A program made the translations under genes and the position numbers. From Sisyra terminalis (taxonomy: Eukaryota > Arthropoda > Insecta > Neuroptera > Sisyridae), in NCBI GenBank assembly GCA_958496175.1, contig OY292276.1, forward strand, positions 32,198,449 to 32,262,448: a stretch of 64,000 nt of DNA, in the 5' to 3' direction. The number at the start of each line of letters is the position of its first letter. Position 1 is the stretch's first letter. Positions 23,937 through 36,641 of the stretch are shown piece after piece. The notes beneath the pieces were generated by a model. The model was not told where the DNA came from, made no database searches, and saw only the letters and a program-made list of their open reading frames with translations.

Positions 23937-25571
23937 AAATTAAAAAGTAAAAAAAAAGTCTTATTGTTAGAGCTTAAAATCTTGGATCCATCCTCAAGTG
24001 TAAATTTCTGCCAATATGAAAACAAGGAAGTCACAAGGTACCCCCATAATTTTTTTTTGGTTGATAATTAATCGAACACATCATTAACGAAAATCATAAT
24101 TTTTGGATCTGCAGTTAATTTTTGTCTCAGCTAAACATATTGCAACACATAGCTAAGTAATTATGATGCATATTTTTTTAAATAAAAACTATTATTTAAC
24201 TGTAACTTAAGTCTTAATTAAAGTTACTTAGTTAATAAATTTAAAAAAATAATAAATTATTAATTCATATTTTTTTGTTAAAGAGTAGTATCCTTAAATT
24301 CAACTTATTTTCTTCGCAAAGAAACAGCTCGAGAAACAGTGGAAAGTTTTTTACTACATTCATTCCAAATAAAATATTCATTAACTTAAACTTTAATAAG
24401 GAATTTACCCCGATTTCAGCTAAAATAAGTGAATATATCATTGTGCGAAAATAGTTTTATTATTCGCGTCGTTTTTCTCATCCTTATTTCACCCATATCA
24501 TTATAATTTCGTTTTGTGACACATCAATTTCATTTTCCCAAATCACTCTAATTAACAAAAATATTTTAAAGTCATTTCAGAAAAGTTTATTTCTTGGCGT
24601 TATTTTAAAAAAAAAAATGATAATATATATTTAGGTCACTCGCACGCGAATATTTCTGTCCTCACCCCAATATACCCTCGACAAATTCTCCGACCAACGT
24701 CAGCATCCCTAACATATTTTGTTGACTCTGTCAGTAATATATTATTATATTATTTATCGCAGTCCTTCCTAATAATTTATTACGTCATTTATAGGCGCCA
24801 TTTTTTTGATAAGTTTAGCTTTTAAAAAATTTATCTCGTAATTAAACAAATATCAAAAAAGAAAGCGGAAAAAAGAGAACAAACAAAAGTGCGAAATATT
24901 TTAAATAAACAATCAACTACAGCACACTATACATCCTAACATCATTTGAACTCCCTTAATAAAGTGAATAATTTATGCTAAAATATAAACAAAATTAGGA
25001 TGTAGAAAGGAAAGTTCAATTATTAAAATCAAAAAAACTTTTTTGTACATTAACAGGATGATAAAACTTTTTAAATTTATTTTTGTTCTTCTCAAATGAC
25101 CTACATTTTAGCAATGGTATTGAAATAACCCTGAATTATTTGAATATTTCCACGTATTTCGTTAACAATATCTTTGTGAAAAGCTGAAATTTTTGTTATG
25201 CTTTACACTGTACAGCAGCGGATTGTATTTAAAAAAGAACAACGGAGGGTTTTAATTAAAATAACGCGTAAATGAGCCAAGCATTTCTCATTTGATATTT
25301 TCGACATTTAAAAAAATAACTTAATCCTTCCATATTATAATATAAAAATAACATATAAATTAACTAATTAAGAGATAAAAAATAAACATGCTATTGTATG
25401 GAATTAGATTTGTCATTTCTTTTTGCATACGTTTTATACAAGAGCTCTTCTATATTGAATTTCTATGATGAATTTGGGAAAAAATATCAAGAATAGCATG
25501 ATAGTATTTATGTTTAATTTTCATTGTAAGCAAATCTAACAAATTTTTAGAGCAAATAAAACATTTAATGT
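23937..25571. other. Non-coding stretch
   Basis: AT-rich, with nothing recognised. The section 24630-24720 is unique and richer in G+C. Confidence 0.4.
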
Positions 25572-25736
25572 CCTACTGGTGGCCGAAGTGGTTAAGGAGG
25601 CCACTTCACAAGTGGTAGGTATTGTGTTCGAATCTTTTATCGAGCAAATATTCGATAATATTTCTCGATTTACGAATTTTTATTAATGCTAGAGTCACTG
25701 AAAACCTTGGTTATTATTAAGCGATGGTAAATTAAC
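25572..25736 (+). repeat. SINE family S, copy 3
   Basis: Full-length copy. The head begins 'cctactggtggccga', followed by 'ccactt..aagtggtaggt', B box 'gtgttcgaatc', then the body with 'atttctcgatttacgaattt' and 'agagtcactgaaaaccttgg', ending 'gcgatggtaaattaac' before an A-run. Confidence 0.85.
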
Positions 25737-26540
25737 ACAAAAAAAAATTCTGTCTAAATATATAAGCTGATTTAATTAACTCATTTAGAAAATCCTTCAC
25801 GAAAGTTGATAAACATTCCAAAGAATCGAAATAAAACCGAAATTCTATTTTTATTTATATGTTTTATAGAATGCATGTAATTGATGGTTAAAAAATTGTT
25901 AAAAAAATATCGAGAAAAAAAAAAGAAAGACACGTGACGTTGCCAAATTTATGCTTCAAATTTTGATTTTACGAGTTAAGTGCGCGTGCTAAAGGTACCA
26001 CCGTTTTGCCCCGCGAACTACTATTAGGTTAACTCCTTGTAATTTTAAATATTGTTCTTATATTCGAATAATTTCATGTTTCTCAAATGGCTTAAGTAAT
26101 TCAACATTATTCAAATGGTTAGAATGAAAATTTCTTGAAAAAAATAGTTATATAATAAAGGTAAAAATAATACTTTTTTTTACTTGTACCACTTATTGCT
26201 GTTCCCTTTAATATCAAAATATATAAAAATGGTTAATTTTTTAATACAAGCGCCATTTTTTTCTTAACCCATTTTTTGCAAATTATAGAATAAGAATTTT
26301 TACGACCGTTTTTTTGCTTAAATTAGTCAAATTTACGACCAAACATTATTTATAGTCATGCTACTCGACAATAATAAATTTTCATTGATCACAATCTATA
26401 CCCTTAGTCAAAATTGAACGACTGGTTCTGGAGACAAGTGGACCCCGTTTAGGTTTCCAATTAAGTACAGTAGAATGAAAAGTGTATATGAGAAACACAT
26501 TCTGTGTCTCAGTTTTTCACGTCTACTTTCTTTTTTTAAT

Positions 26541-26702
26541 AGTTATTTATCATCATTTTAAAACTACCAAGGTCTTTAGCGACCCTAGGGTTAATAAAAG
26601 CTCGTATATCGAGAAATATTGAAAATTTTCTCGATACGAGATTCAAACCCGACACCTACCAGTTTTGGAGCGGTCACCTAGACCACTCGACCACCAGTAG
26701 AC
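26541..26702 (-). repeat. SINE family S, copy 4
   Basis: On the minus strand: 'ctactggtggtcgagtggtc', 'accgctccaaaactggtagg', B-box equivalent 'gggtttgaatc', 'ctcgtatcgagaaaattttc' and 'ccctagggtcgctaaagacc'. A near-consensus full-length copy. Confidence 0.9.
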
Positions 26703-28980
26703 TACGTCTATTCTATTGCTCAGTAAAGTGCTTAAAAATTCGAACTCAAAACTATGGACTCAAATCTGGCAACTGAATAAAGATTCAAATTGATGGTTTA
26801 TTTTGAAATAAGACAATCGATTGACTAATACTTTTGCAGTCGAATTTTGGTTTCATATATTTTGTAATGCTTTGCCAAATGCAACGCTATTAGAATTAAA
26901 AAATATGTAAATAATACTTTTTTAGATGAAAATAGCCCTGAAAATAATATCAAAATCTACAAAGTAAATGAAATTTAAAAAATTTATATTTAATATAAAC
27001 AAATGGGCAATTTCAAACGATTCTTTTCAATTTATGTACGTTTTTATCAAATTAAAATAGTGTAAAATATTGACGTAATTTTCTATATTTAATTTGCTCA
27101 AGCAACTGTGAAGCTTTTTTATGGGCATGAATGAAAAATGAAAAATTATTAAAAGAGTCACAATATTAAATAACCTGCTTCACACAAAATAAAAACATAA
27201 TTTCGTAGGAAAAACATTTATTTTACAATCTTTGCTAATGCTGAAAAGCGTATTACGCTAAAGGATACTGAGATTAAATCGTACGAAAGAGTGAAACAGA
27301 AAAGGAAATATTACACGACAAACGGATATATTTTCATCAAAGACCTTCCATGCTTTTTGATAAGTTTCGTTTATTAAAACGCTGAAAATGTTATTTTGAA
27401 TATGTTTAAATAATACGTGTCTTTTGCCATTGGTTATTTAAAAAAATATTTCGTTTAGATTTACAAACAAACCAGTCTCTTTATTTATATATACCATATA
27501 GGGATATACGAAAAAAAACTTAAAAATCATATTCCAATCGCTATATTTGCTTAATCAAAAAAGACATTTTTAGATTAAAATTAAATTTCTTTTCCGTATT
27601 GTATGCAAATATGTTCCCACGTTCATACTCACAACCGCGTCAGGCTTCCTTCGGAAAACCATCAAACTTCTCCCATTCCGTGGTTGGAAAACTAATAGTT
27701 TTCTTTATAATTCACCACAAGAAATATTGTTCGTGATTTACATGCAAAAAGTCGAAGTTCATACTATGGGTGTACAAAGCTTCATCTCACGTACTAGACG
27801 TTTCCCAGTTTCCCACTTTATAATGCGACAGCTACTATTAAATTTTCTCGTAAGCAAAGAAAACGGAAATGATTATAATTGCCACTATTTTTTCAAAGTT
27901 CCTACCCATTAGATAATGCTCAAAAATTGCTTTAAATCATAAACGATTGTGAACCTCCACCAATATCGCTTTTACCATCTTTCGTAGTGAAAATAGCTGA
28001 AATTTAATAGTTTGGACAATCTAAAAAATTAAGATTATCTTTAAGGTCATCAAAAACCATTTCTCAAAATATAAAACTTCTTTCACTAACTAGATACCCT
28101 AATTGAACATCATATGTTAATTAATTACAATAATCACTTTTCTAATCTTAATCGTCGTAATTACTTTAATATTTAGTAGATTTTCCTTCTCCTTAATGAA
28201 TACTCTATGGCTGTAAAAATATTAAGATTTCAGACTTTGTCTAATTATTTCTCTTATTGGATCCTAAATGATAGTTTATAAACATCCAAAAAATTATAAA
28301 GAGGTATATATATATAGAGAATTTTTTTAAATCTTTGGGAATTCATGTTAGGTGCATAGAGTACATGCGAAAAATTATTATTACGTCAAAATTTGATACT
28401 TATAATTATCATTCATAAAACAAATATTAAGTGTTATTTTAAATTGTTGTAGATTTTTTTATTTCAAAAATGTTTGTCAAATAATAACTTACATCTAAAT
28501 ATTACAACTAGGCAATACTCTTATTTTTCCTTACAATATTTAATTTCCAAACATTGTTTTAAAATAAAAATTAAAATTGTATGATACATTAAAAACAAAC
28601 TCATACCTAATACAAGATGAAAAATAAACATTGTACTAAATTTTAGTGTTTTTATACCAATTCCTATAACCAAGAAAATTGAGATATTTATCATACTTTA
28701 GGAGAGAGTTTTTAATAAAAGAATAAGAAGAATGATTCTAAATTTTCCTTAAATAAGAAAAATCGATAGCCTTCATAACTTCAATGACTACGCTTTAACT
28801 GCCATCTATAATTGTTAGTTTTATTTATTCCTGAATACATATCAAAAAGAACATACATTTTCTCTAAGGAAATACAAATGGTTAATTGATAAAACAATGT
28901 TTAAGAGCCATATAAAAATTATTCTTAAAAAATGACGTTATTTTTTGGGCCACGAAACTATATCGAGTTACTTTACAAAA
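26703..28980. other. Non-coding stretch
   Basis: No recognised element. 27600-27910 is less AT-biased and not repetitive here, so it is a possible conserved non-coding element. Confidence 0.4.
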
Positions 28981-28984
28981 TATC

Positions 28985-29400
28985 CAACTAAAAATTTGTA
29001 AGTGGGTCTTGTTGGGTTCCAAAGATTCCATGTAGGGATCCCAAATTAGGATATAATGCAAAGATCACTAGTTGAGCACTAATTTTGCATTTTCAGCTAT
29101 CCTTAATACGAGAATTCCAAAGAGATCCCATTAAGGCTATTCTAACCCAGGATCTAATAATAAAATCCTTGAGACGAGAGGAATTAGCAAAAAATTGGAA
29201 AAAACTAACAAACTTTCTTTTCTTTTCCCATTCATTTTTCCTACTTAAGTTCCATATATTTTCCCATATATTTTGTTTTTAATTAGTATTTCCCATTTGG
29301 ATATTAATTGAACTCAAATTGGGGTGTACGTATTTGGGGTACCTAATTGGAACTCAATGAAGGAACATATATACATTGAGCAATCCCAAATTAATATCTA
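28985..29400 (-). repeat. Dispersed repeat R-G, copy 1
   Basis: Unusual G-rich phrases (gggttccaa, agggatccc, ggggtacc) spaced through the region. The minus strand of about 29340-29400 ('attgctcaatgtatatatg..ccaattaggtacc') matches 63586-63640 ('attgcccaatgtatacatgg..ccaataagat'). Orientation is defined relative to that copy. Confidence 0.5.
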
Positions 29401-31440
29401 GTCAGATAGCTTTCAAGAAATAATTCGATTTAATTGCTACTAAATTGAAAACTGTTGAAAATTTTGAAAATTTATAAAGTTGTAACAATTAAATACCGCG
29501 AAAATTATTAAATGATGATATATAACAAAAAAAAAAATAAGAAGAAAAAATTTCACTTTTAATTTTAATGATTAGGGGTAACAATTGTGGAGTTTTAATT
29601 GAAGAAAAAGCACTGATATTATCTATAATCGAATGGCAAATTTCAAACCTTACGAGTATATAATATTTTTTCTGAAATTCAGTAGAAAAAGCTTAACAAT
29701 ATTCGAATTTATCATAGTAGAATAGATGAAGATAGCAAAGTTCAGAATAATAAATCATAGAAGAATCAGTTTATTTGGTTTTGAATATTCACTCGCTCGT
29801 TGACAATCGTGAATTTTCATTTATCATATAAAACACCCTAAAATCATCCCCCATTTTGCAACTCCACAATCGGTTTGAAGTATTCCATCGTCATTGCTAT
29901 CCTTATTTTTAGATTTGTTCGCAAATTAAATAAATTTATACACAATTATTTCATGTTTCACTGCAACCAAAAACAACGAAATCATTTGTTTCAAATGAAA
30001 ATAGGAAAAAGAAGATAATATAGTTCAAATTTAATGTGCAAGTTTCAACGTTCAAAATAGACGCGCATTGTTTTCAACTTGTAAGTTTTTATTTATTGTG
30101 ACTTTTGTTTGTGCGGAGACCTAATTTTCTCTTTTCTCTTATAATTAATAAAGTTTCAAGGATTGCACATAACCCGATTTATTATCATATAAATTACAAA
30201 TCGCATTTGCTATGGCAGTTTTATGCATATTGCATTATAGAGAAATCAAATAAAATCATTTCCATTGGTACAAGGTTTCGTGAGGTTTATAAGACGAATG
30301 AGAGGATTTTAATGGAGTTGTATTTAACTCTAAACAGCGATTAAATACTTAAATTATACGAGAATTAAATCCTTCATTTTATACTCGGGCATCCAGAAAT
30401 GATAAAAACTATTCCATAAAAAGATGTTCATGGACTTAAAATGTAGTCGCTTATAAGTTTTATTAGTGTCAGGCGATTTAATTTAAATAAAATGTAAGGG
30501 GCAAGATTGCAAGCGTATCAACGTTTAAGATTGAAAAGCAAAATCAATTCTCCTTGAAATCTAATTTTAAACGCCGGATATTAAAAAAAAGTATCTCACT
30601 CTGTCGATTTTTAATAAAAATTCAAAGGAAGATAGCATCCTACTTTTCGCGTTTTCCTTATAACGCCGACAATTAATTTCAATTTCCTTTTTCTAACATC
30701 CGAAACTGTCTGACTAAATTTTTTTCAGCTAGTATTTGCAAATGTCCTTGGGCAATAAGCAAATCCGCTATACATCAAATTACACTTGCTTACTACCTGT
30801 CAGTAGCGAACTCAATATTTTTATTTTCGATGTGGCAATAGGCATGGAAAAATAAAGTTTTTTTTAATAAATTAGTTTTAGTAGGAAAACTGACATTTTA
30901 GTAATAAAATTTAAAATCCACACTAAAACGCTTAGAAATGTCATGGTGTCGCTTGTGACGTCATGATTGTATACTAAACATATGCACTAAATGCTTATTG
31001 AATTATTTCGCTATTTTATGTCACTAAATACGAATTCAATAGTCCACGGGTGGTGGTGTGGTCCTTCAATGTGGTAATACGTCAATTAAAACTCCAAATA
31101 AATTATTGAAAACTTCAATTAAACCTGTAGTGGAATTAAGAAATTAAATTATTGTATCGTTACTCAAGAAATGCTCAAATCTACCTCTTATGCAATTTCA
31201 TTCTGTTTTTTAAACCAGGACAGAAAAGTCCTATTCCAAAAATCTTGCTTTCTCATCGACGATAGATCGAGTGAAAAGTACATATGGGTTTGTTTAATTT
31301 TTTCCAATTGAAGAGTTATATATAATTTGAAATTTTTTCTCATCTCCTTATAATAATGACACGTTCTACCGTGCCAACATTTTTACTCTCAGCTAAAACT
31401 GCATTTTTTTTAAATATTTATTTGAAGATTCCAATCGTAA
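29401..31440. other. Non-coding stretch
   Basis: Frames at 29085-29282 and 30105-30344 show no motif. No element was recognised. Confidence 0.4.
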
Positions 31441-31467
31441 AAAAATAATGGAATAGTAATGGGAACT

Positions 31468-31685
31468 AATGATATCAGGCCTTTGACTTAGCTATTTCCT
31501 CCAATACACACCTGCCTGGTAAGTATCGTTCACGTTGCTCCAATAGAAAACTTTCTCAATTATGACGTTATTTGCTCTGATTGGAGTTCAGCATATCATG
31601 ACGAATTGCCGTATTTCGTAGTTTTATTTTATCAAAATCATAAACAATCTCGGTCATCATAAATAATGCGTGTTTTTTATTTCGT
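31468..31685 (-). repeat. Dispersed repeat R-B, copy 2
   Basis: The reverse complement matches 2195-2390 through the blocks 'caatcagagcaaataacgtc', 'atagctaagtcaaaggcctg' and 'atatca'. It is the left-most piece of a mosaic that continues to about 32835. Confidence 0.6.
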
Positions 31686-31787
31686 GACTTAAGTCTTGTT
31701 TAATAAGACTACAAGATTTTTAGTTACTATCATCTTGCCTATTCCAAAAATATAATGCATTTCAGTCTAGTTGCCTCATTGATGTTG

Positions 31788-31885
31788 TCCAGGAGGTTTA
31801 CTGTCAGATAAATTATTTTTTGCTGATGATCTTCTCTTCAATAGAGGACACATATTGAAGAACGCAGAAAAATAGTTAAGGACGT
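31788..31885 (+). pseudogene. Possible reverse-transcriptase palm fragment
   Basis: One frame reads PGGLLSDKLFFADDLLFNRG followed by HILKNAEK and a stop. FADD with a hydrophobic lead-in and an acidic/basic helix after it resembles the RT catalytic box (F/Y-A-D-D). It is only about 35 codons, has stops on both sides, and directly abuts repeat R-A copy C. It could be a LINE remnant or chance. Confidence 0.3.
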
Positions 31886-31900
31886 TATAGAGGTAGGTCA

Positions 31901-32835
31901 AAATGCTACCAGAGAACTAAAAATTTATTAAAGCGATTCTTAAAGTCGTTAAAAAGTATTTGCAGTTAAAAATACTATGATTTTACATGTAATCTTATGG
32001 AGATTCGTTAATCAAATAAACAAAATACTTTTATTAGCCAAAAAAATGCTACCAGGCAACCCAAAGTTTCAAAATATGTAGTTTAAACTTTAGGGAACTA
32101 ATTTTACGTAAGTTAACTTGAATTCACTGTACGGTTTTTAAAAAACGAATTAAAAACAGACCGAAAATCTGGTTTTTACTTGATAAATTAGTAAGTGTAC
32201 AAAAGTGCGACAACACTGTTGTCAGCTGCGACGTACCGTCTTGTATATACTACAAATTGCATTAGTACATAAAAATGAAACGCACAATTTATCTTTGTAA
32301 CATTATGAGCACACAACATAGAGCGAAAAAGGATGAAATATGTCAAATTATCTATTTTCTAAATATTGAGTATGTCGCGCATGCTAACTCAAAGCATATG
32401 AGAGAGACATATTAACGCAAACGCTGCCAACCAGCAACATTGACAGCGTTATCACGTTCTCATTATTTCATACAAGGTTGAATTATTAATTTAATATTTA
32501 TTTTTTTGTTATAGTTGTCTTAAAAACATGCTAATTTAATGTATATTTACGATTAAATAATATTGAAAAAGTCTACATTCATAATTTATAAGCATCAAAT
32601 CAAAAATATTTTGATTTGTTGAGTTTATATTCAGTCCCAAAAGTTAGTAATAAATTTTCTATATTTTTGTCTTTCTTTTTTTTTTTAAACTTCTGGTGAA
32701 ATTTCCGATTTTCTCTTAAAATATATAGTTTTTTAATTATTGACTTATTTTATGATGCGTTGTAATTATTCACAAATTTCTATTTTTATGTACCTTCGTC
32801 TCCGATTATATCTTTATAACACCCATAAGGTAATA
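31901..32835 (+). repeat. Unclassified dispersed repeat R-A, copy C (compound)
   Basis: Two pieces. 31901-32020 matches the first ~180 bp of copy B ('aaatgctaccag', 'ttttacatgtaatcttatgg'). 32046-32835 starts again at 'aatgctaccaggcaaccc' and runs through 'tagggaactaattttacg', 'gcgacaacactgttg', 'aaaaggatgaaatatgtcaa', 'cgttatcacgttctc', 'agtctacattcataattta' and 'cttcgtctccgattatatc'. Copies A and B each lack parts of this, so C is the longest. Confidence 0.75.
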
Positions 32836-34877
32836 TTGCTCTTAGTTTACGTAGCGAGACTATTTAAAGATCACCTTGCTGAAATTCATTCGGCTTATAG
32901 GCCTAAAGCAGGTGAATTAGAGATTGAAAAGACACAATAAACCTAAGATATCAATTAGGAAGCCCTTCAAACTTACTTCTGAAAAACCACCAAAAAAAAT
33001 AGATAAGTGAAGTATCCATTAGAAGAGAATCAAACAAATGTAATTTGCCTACGCTTTTTTAATCGCTTGGCACCACTTAATTAAAGTAAGAAAAAGCTTA
33101 AATTTACTATATTATTTTTTTAACTTAATATGCCCGTATTTGATAGCTGAGGTCGACCAAAATCGAGTATGCCTAAAGAAGGGTACGCGAAATTTGATGA
33201 AGTATAATAATCCGTTGAAGCTCGTTCTAAAATCCAGGCAAGTTATATTTCTTTATCCCAAGCTTTTCTTTCTAAAGCTTCTTTCAATTTATTTTCAATG
33301 AAACCAAATACATACGCAACATCAATTCGGGCTTTAAATAAATAATGATCGTTGATCTTACTCCGTTTCTATCTACCCAGATCTCATCTCAGCCATGTCA
33401 CTTACTTTTCAGTTGTCGCGTTTTATTTTTACAATTACCTAATCAATTATTGACTTAACTCTGTCTAAATGTGGTCTGAGAGTGGATATATACAACAATT
33501 ATTTTTCAATTTTTAATCCACCTCTATTTATCTTTGTCGGATTTAATTAAACAAGTAAAACTCAATGTCTAGTCTTGTAAAAGTTTTTTTTGAAAATCAA
33601 TTATTTATTTAAAAAATCTGCATGAGACATTTCTCTTGTTGCAAATCTTATCTATTTTTCTTATCTCACGTTTTCGTATACATAGGTTCAAACTGGTGAG
33701 TGCAATAAATAAAAATTGCAGTCAGTAAAACTGCATCATGTGCATAATATTAAAAGACAGGTGATGTTGAAAAATATTAGTGTTGAATAATATATTGTCT
33801 AACTTCCATTACAAAATACAAGTGGCGCATCCACCTTCGGGACCGTTTTCCATCCCATTTCCTCATCCTAGTTTTTCCACTTTTCATGCAAAGATAATAC
33901 ATGTGTTACGTGTTGTCTACTTTACTACTTACTCTCGTTCATTTAAGTCTTTTGTCTGTATTTTTCATTCCCAACATCAACATTTCTTCCCCGTCAATCA
34001 TGCATACATATTCCCACTTCCACAGCCTCTACATTTACACGTGCCCCATTGAAAACACTTCCTTGTTATTCATTAACTTTAACCAATTTGGTTCATTGTC
34101 ATAAACACTATATTACCCTTTAGCATCCTTTAAAATTTTCATATTTCCATTATTTCTCAGTACTCCGTAACTGCTAACATTTTGTGGTAAAATATTCAAC
34201 AGTTTTGGTCGTACAAAATAAAAACTAATTAGTCCCATGGCACCCCCATTAATTAATTCTATATATAAACAAAAAAATTAAATCAAAGGCATTAAATCCG
34301 CGTTATTTACCCTTCATATTATTACTAGTAGTTCCAGTCAATTAAGTTATTTCTCCTGAGAAATTCAGTTTTTAATCCAAAAAATTAAATAGACGAACGT
34401 CAAAGGTTAATAAAAGCGAAGAAGAAAATTTTAAATGTTCACACTTTTACGCTTCAGCCTTGGTTAAATAACGAAATATCTTGACGACATGACATAGTGA
34501 CTTTTAATTATATCAAATATGCACTTACTTCGTCTGTCTGTCCCATCTTTCAGTCGTTTCTGGTGTTGCATCATCGGAACTTTCTTTCGTGAATGCACCA
34601 AAAGCGTGAAATACATACGTATCAAAAAGCAAAATGAGAAATGAGTTGTCACAAATTTGTTTTAAAATGACAGTTACAAAGTAAGCGGATCCAACAGCTT
34701 TTGTACACCAAGTAATATCTTATCGTCCTCCTACTTGCTCTCATGCGTTGCATATCTTTTCCCAAAGCATTATGTATATATAAATATACATATATTACAA
34801 TATCCACAACCGGGCTTTATAAATTACAAAATGGAAATGAGCTTTACAAGATTAGTGCACGATCCGATGTTGCAACA

Positions 34878-34900
34878 CAAAACTTATTAAATAAGTTTTG
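34878..34900. repeat. Perfect 11-bp hairpin
   Basis: The 11-base arm starting 'caaaactt' and its exact complement flank a single central A, making a 23-bp palindrome with one unpaired base. Confidence 0.9.
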
Positions 34901-35091
34901 TGTGTATATGTATGTATACGACTGTATGTCTGTCTGTAACACTTTTGTGTTTGTGTGTAGAAGTTGAACGTGTAAGAGATGCATTTCTATTTGGCTGGGC
35001 AACTTGACGTTCAATGCAGATGCACATTTCAAATCTCCTCACTCTCCCGATTCAGAAGCTTTTCCTATCCATACTTATACACACATATGAA

Positions 35092-35111
35092 AGCTTCAGC
35101 TTGCTGAAGCT
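35092..35111. repeat. Perfect 9-bp hairpin
   Basis: 'agcttcagc', two T bases, then 'gctgaagct'. A G+C-balanced palindrome in AT-rich surroundings. Confidence 0.9.
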
Positions 35112-35939
35112 GCAGACGTGCCGAGCGACTGCATTTGCTTAATTAATTTCAATTAAATCAGAAACAAACATTATTATTGTTGACGCAAGGTTTAAAGTAT
35201 TAACGAATAAAAAAAATGCATACTTAAAAAAATTTAAACTCATTATAAGAAAATTGTACTTGTATTTATTTTTTTTCCTATTAAATGCACCATGAACGTT
35301 ATCTCATGAAGTTTAAATCCGGAGCTTACTCGAAAAAAGAAAGTGGAGGTATTCGTAAAAACATTGTAAGCTCATACTCTATTTAATTCTCACTATCGAC
35401 TTACCGCCATCGTCTTTGTTAACAATTTAATTTCACACAAACAAGTTCAGAGATTTGTGTAGTTAGTTAAATTGAAATCCTTGTTTTCCTATTTAATAAA
35501 GGTTTGAATACCTACTTCATCTATATATAATTAATTTATAATTTAAAAAAAAATAAGGTCAATTTTAATTAGTGTCACCAAAATTTGATTGCGATTCTTG
35601 TAACACTTATCAAAATAAGACGAGCTTATTGCTTAAAATGTTATATACCTTAGCGGAGACCGAAGCTGGTTATCCAAATTTCTGTCAAAACTTTCATTTT
35701 TTTTTTCATTTTTATATCTTAAACGAAGAAAACTACTTTAAGCCAAGAGAAAATTGACTAGGGTGTTGTAAAAGTCAACATTAAAGCTAAAATTTTCTAT
35801 GGTGAAAGTAATACACTTGATTACAAAGAACACAAAAATTAAGCAATGAGTTCTATATTTGAGGTAGTTTGACTATGTACCTACTAAGGATAAATTAATG
35901 TAAATAACACAGGTCTGCCTTGATAAAATTATCTTAAAT

Positions 35940-36155
35940 ATAATAACATATTTTCTTATGAGACTCAATTTCTTCTTTATTACGACGCGTTTCAACAGTT
36001 TTTGACTGTCATCATCAGGTAATAATTATTTTTAATAATAATAATTATTATAAATTTATTTAAAATAATTATTACCTGATTGAGACAGTCAAAAAACTGT
36101 TGTAACGCGTCGTAATAAAGAAGAAATAGAGTCTCATAAGAAAATATGTTATTAT
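35940..36155. mobile_element. Foldback element F4 with hammerhead-like motif
   Basis: The left arm (about 35940-36030) and right arm (about 36060-36155) are near-perfect inverted repeats, from 'ataataacatattttcttat' at the tip to 'aataattatt' at the centre. The left arm on the minus strand holds CTGATGA-T-GACAGT-loop-ACTGTT-GAAACGCGTC. In the right arm the same module is decayed (ctgattga, ttgtaac). About 216 bp, no coding capacity. F3 at 13.2 kb is a relative. Confidence 0.8.
35988..36018 (-). other. Hammerhead-ribozyme-like core in F4 left arm
   Basis: On the minus strand: CTGATGA (36018-36012), one T, a 6-bp stem GACAGT/ACTGTT (with one G-T pair) and a CAAAA loop, then GAAACG (35993-35988). 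It follows the hammerhead order CUGANGA, stem II, GAAA, with one extra nucleotide before stem II. Helix III could be 'cgcg'-type and very short, and helix I is not evident. Confidence 0.4.
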
Positions 36156-36300
36156 CCATTAATTGATTGTGACTCGGAAATAAATAAAATACTTATCAAT
36201 GTTAAACATATTTTCATTGTGATTTTTGTCCTGATGATTATGGAAAAAATAATGAAAAAATTTCATCACGTAAGGTTTTGTAACAAGTCATCATTAAAAA

Positions 36301-36641
36301 GTAGTTTTTTTGTCCAAAATTGGCGGCCCAAATCGAACCACATTTACCACATTTTCTGTATCGAAAATAGTAGTACCAGACCCCTCACTACTAGCGCTGG
36401 TGTCGTTTTATCTTCCGTTGGTAAGAGAAACAAACCGATACGAAGTTTCAAAGTATGAGCGAAATAAAGCAATCATTTCTGTTATCTCACTTTTACTTCG
36501 TAAACTTCGTATCGTTTCATTTTGCCTACCGACGGAAGATAAAACGATACCAGCGCTAGTAGTGAGAAGTGGAGTATTACCATTTTCGATACAGAAAAAG
36601 TGGTTCACTTCGGGCCCCCAGCTTCGTCCAAAAAAACTTAT
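36301..36641. mobile_element. Foldback element F5
   Basis: The arms (about 36303-36460 and 36491-36640) are inverted copies sharing 'ttttctgtatcgaaaat', 'ctcactactagcgctggt', 'cgttttatcttccgt' and 'cgatacgaagttt'. It is G+C-richer than its surroundings. Frames of 79, 84 and 120 codons on both strands arise from the palindrome and are not genes. A non-autonomous MITE-like element of unknown superfamily. Confidence 0.8.

Larger units (their letters stand above)
32836..35939. other. Non-coding stretch with a G+C-richer section
   Basis: 33780-34110 and 34540-35140 are unique, less AT-biased and pyrimidine-rich on the plus strand. Overlapping frames on both strands there (for example 33780-34052, 34743-34967, 34844-35032) are not convincing genes. 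Two hairpins lie at 34878-34900 and 35092-35111. This is a candidate regulatory or conserved section. Confidence 0.4.

Noticed and set aside
33780..34104. Two overlapping frames of 90 and 67 codons rich in Ser, His, Pro and Phe
   Set aside because: Both arise from a pyrimidine-rich stretch. Neither has a motif or a convincing start.
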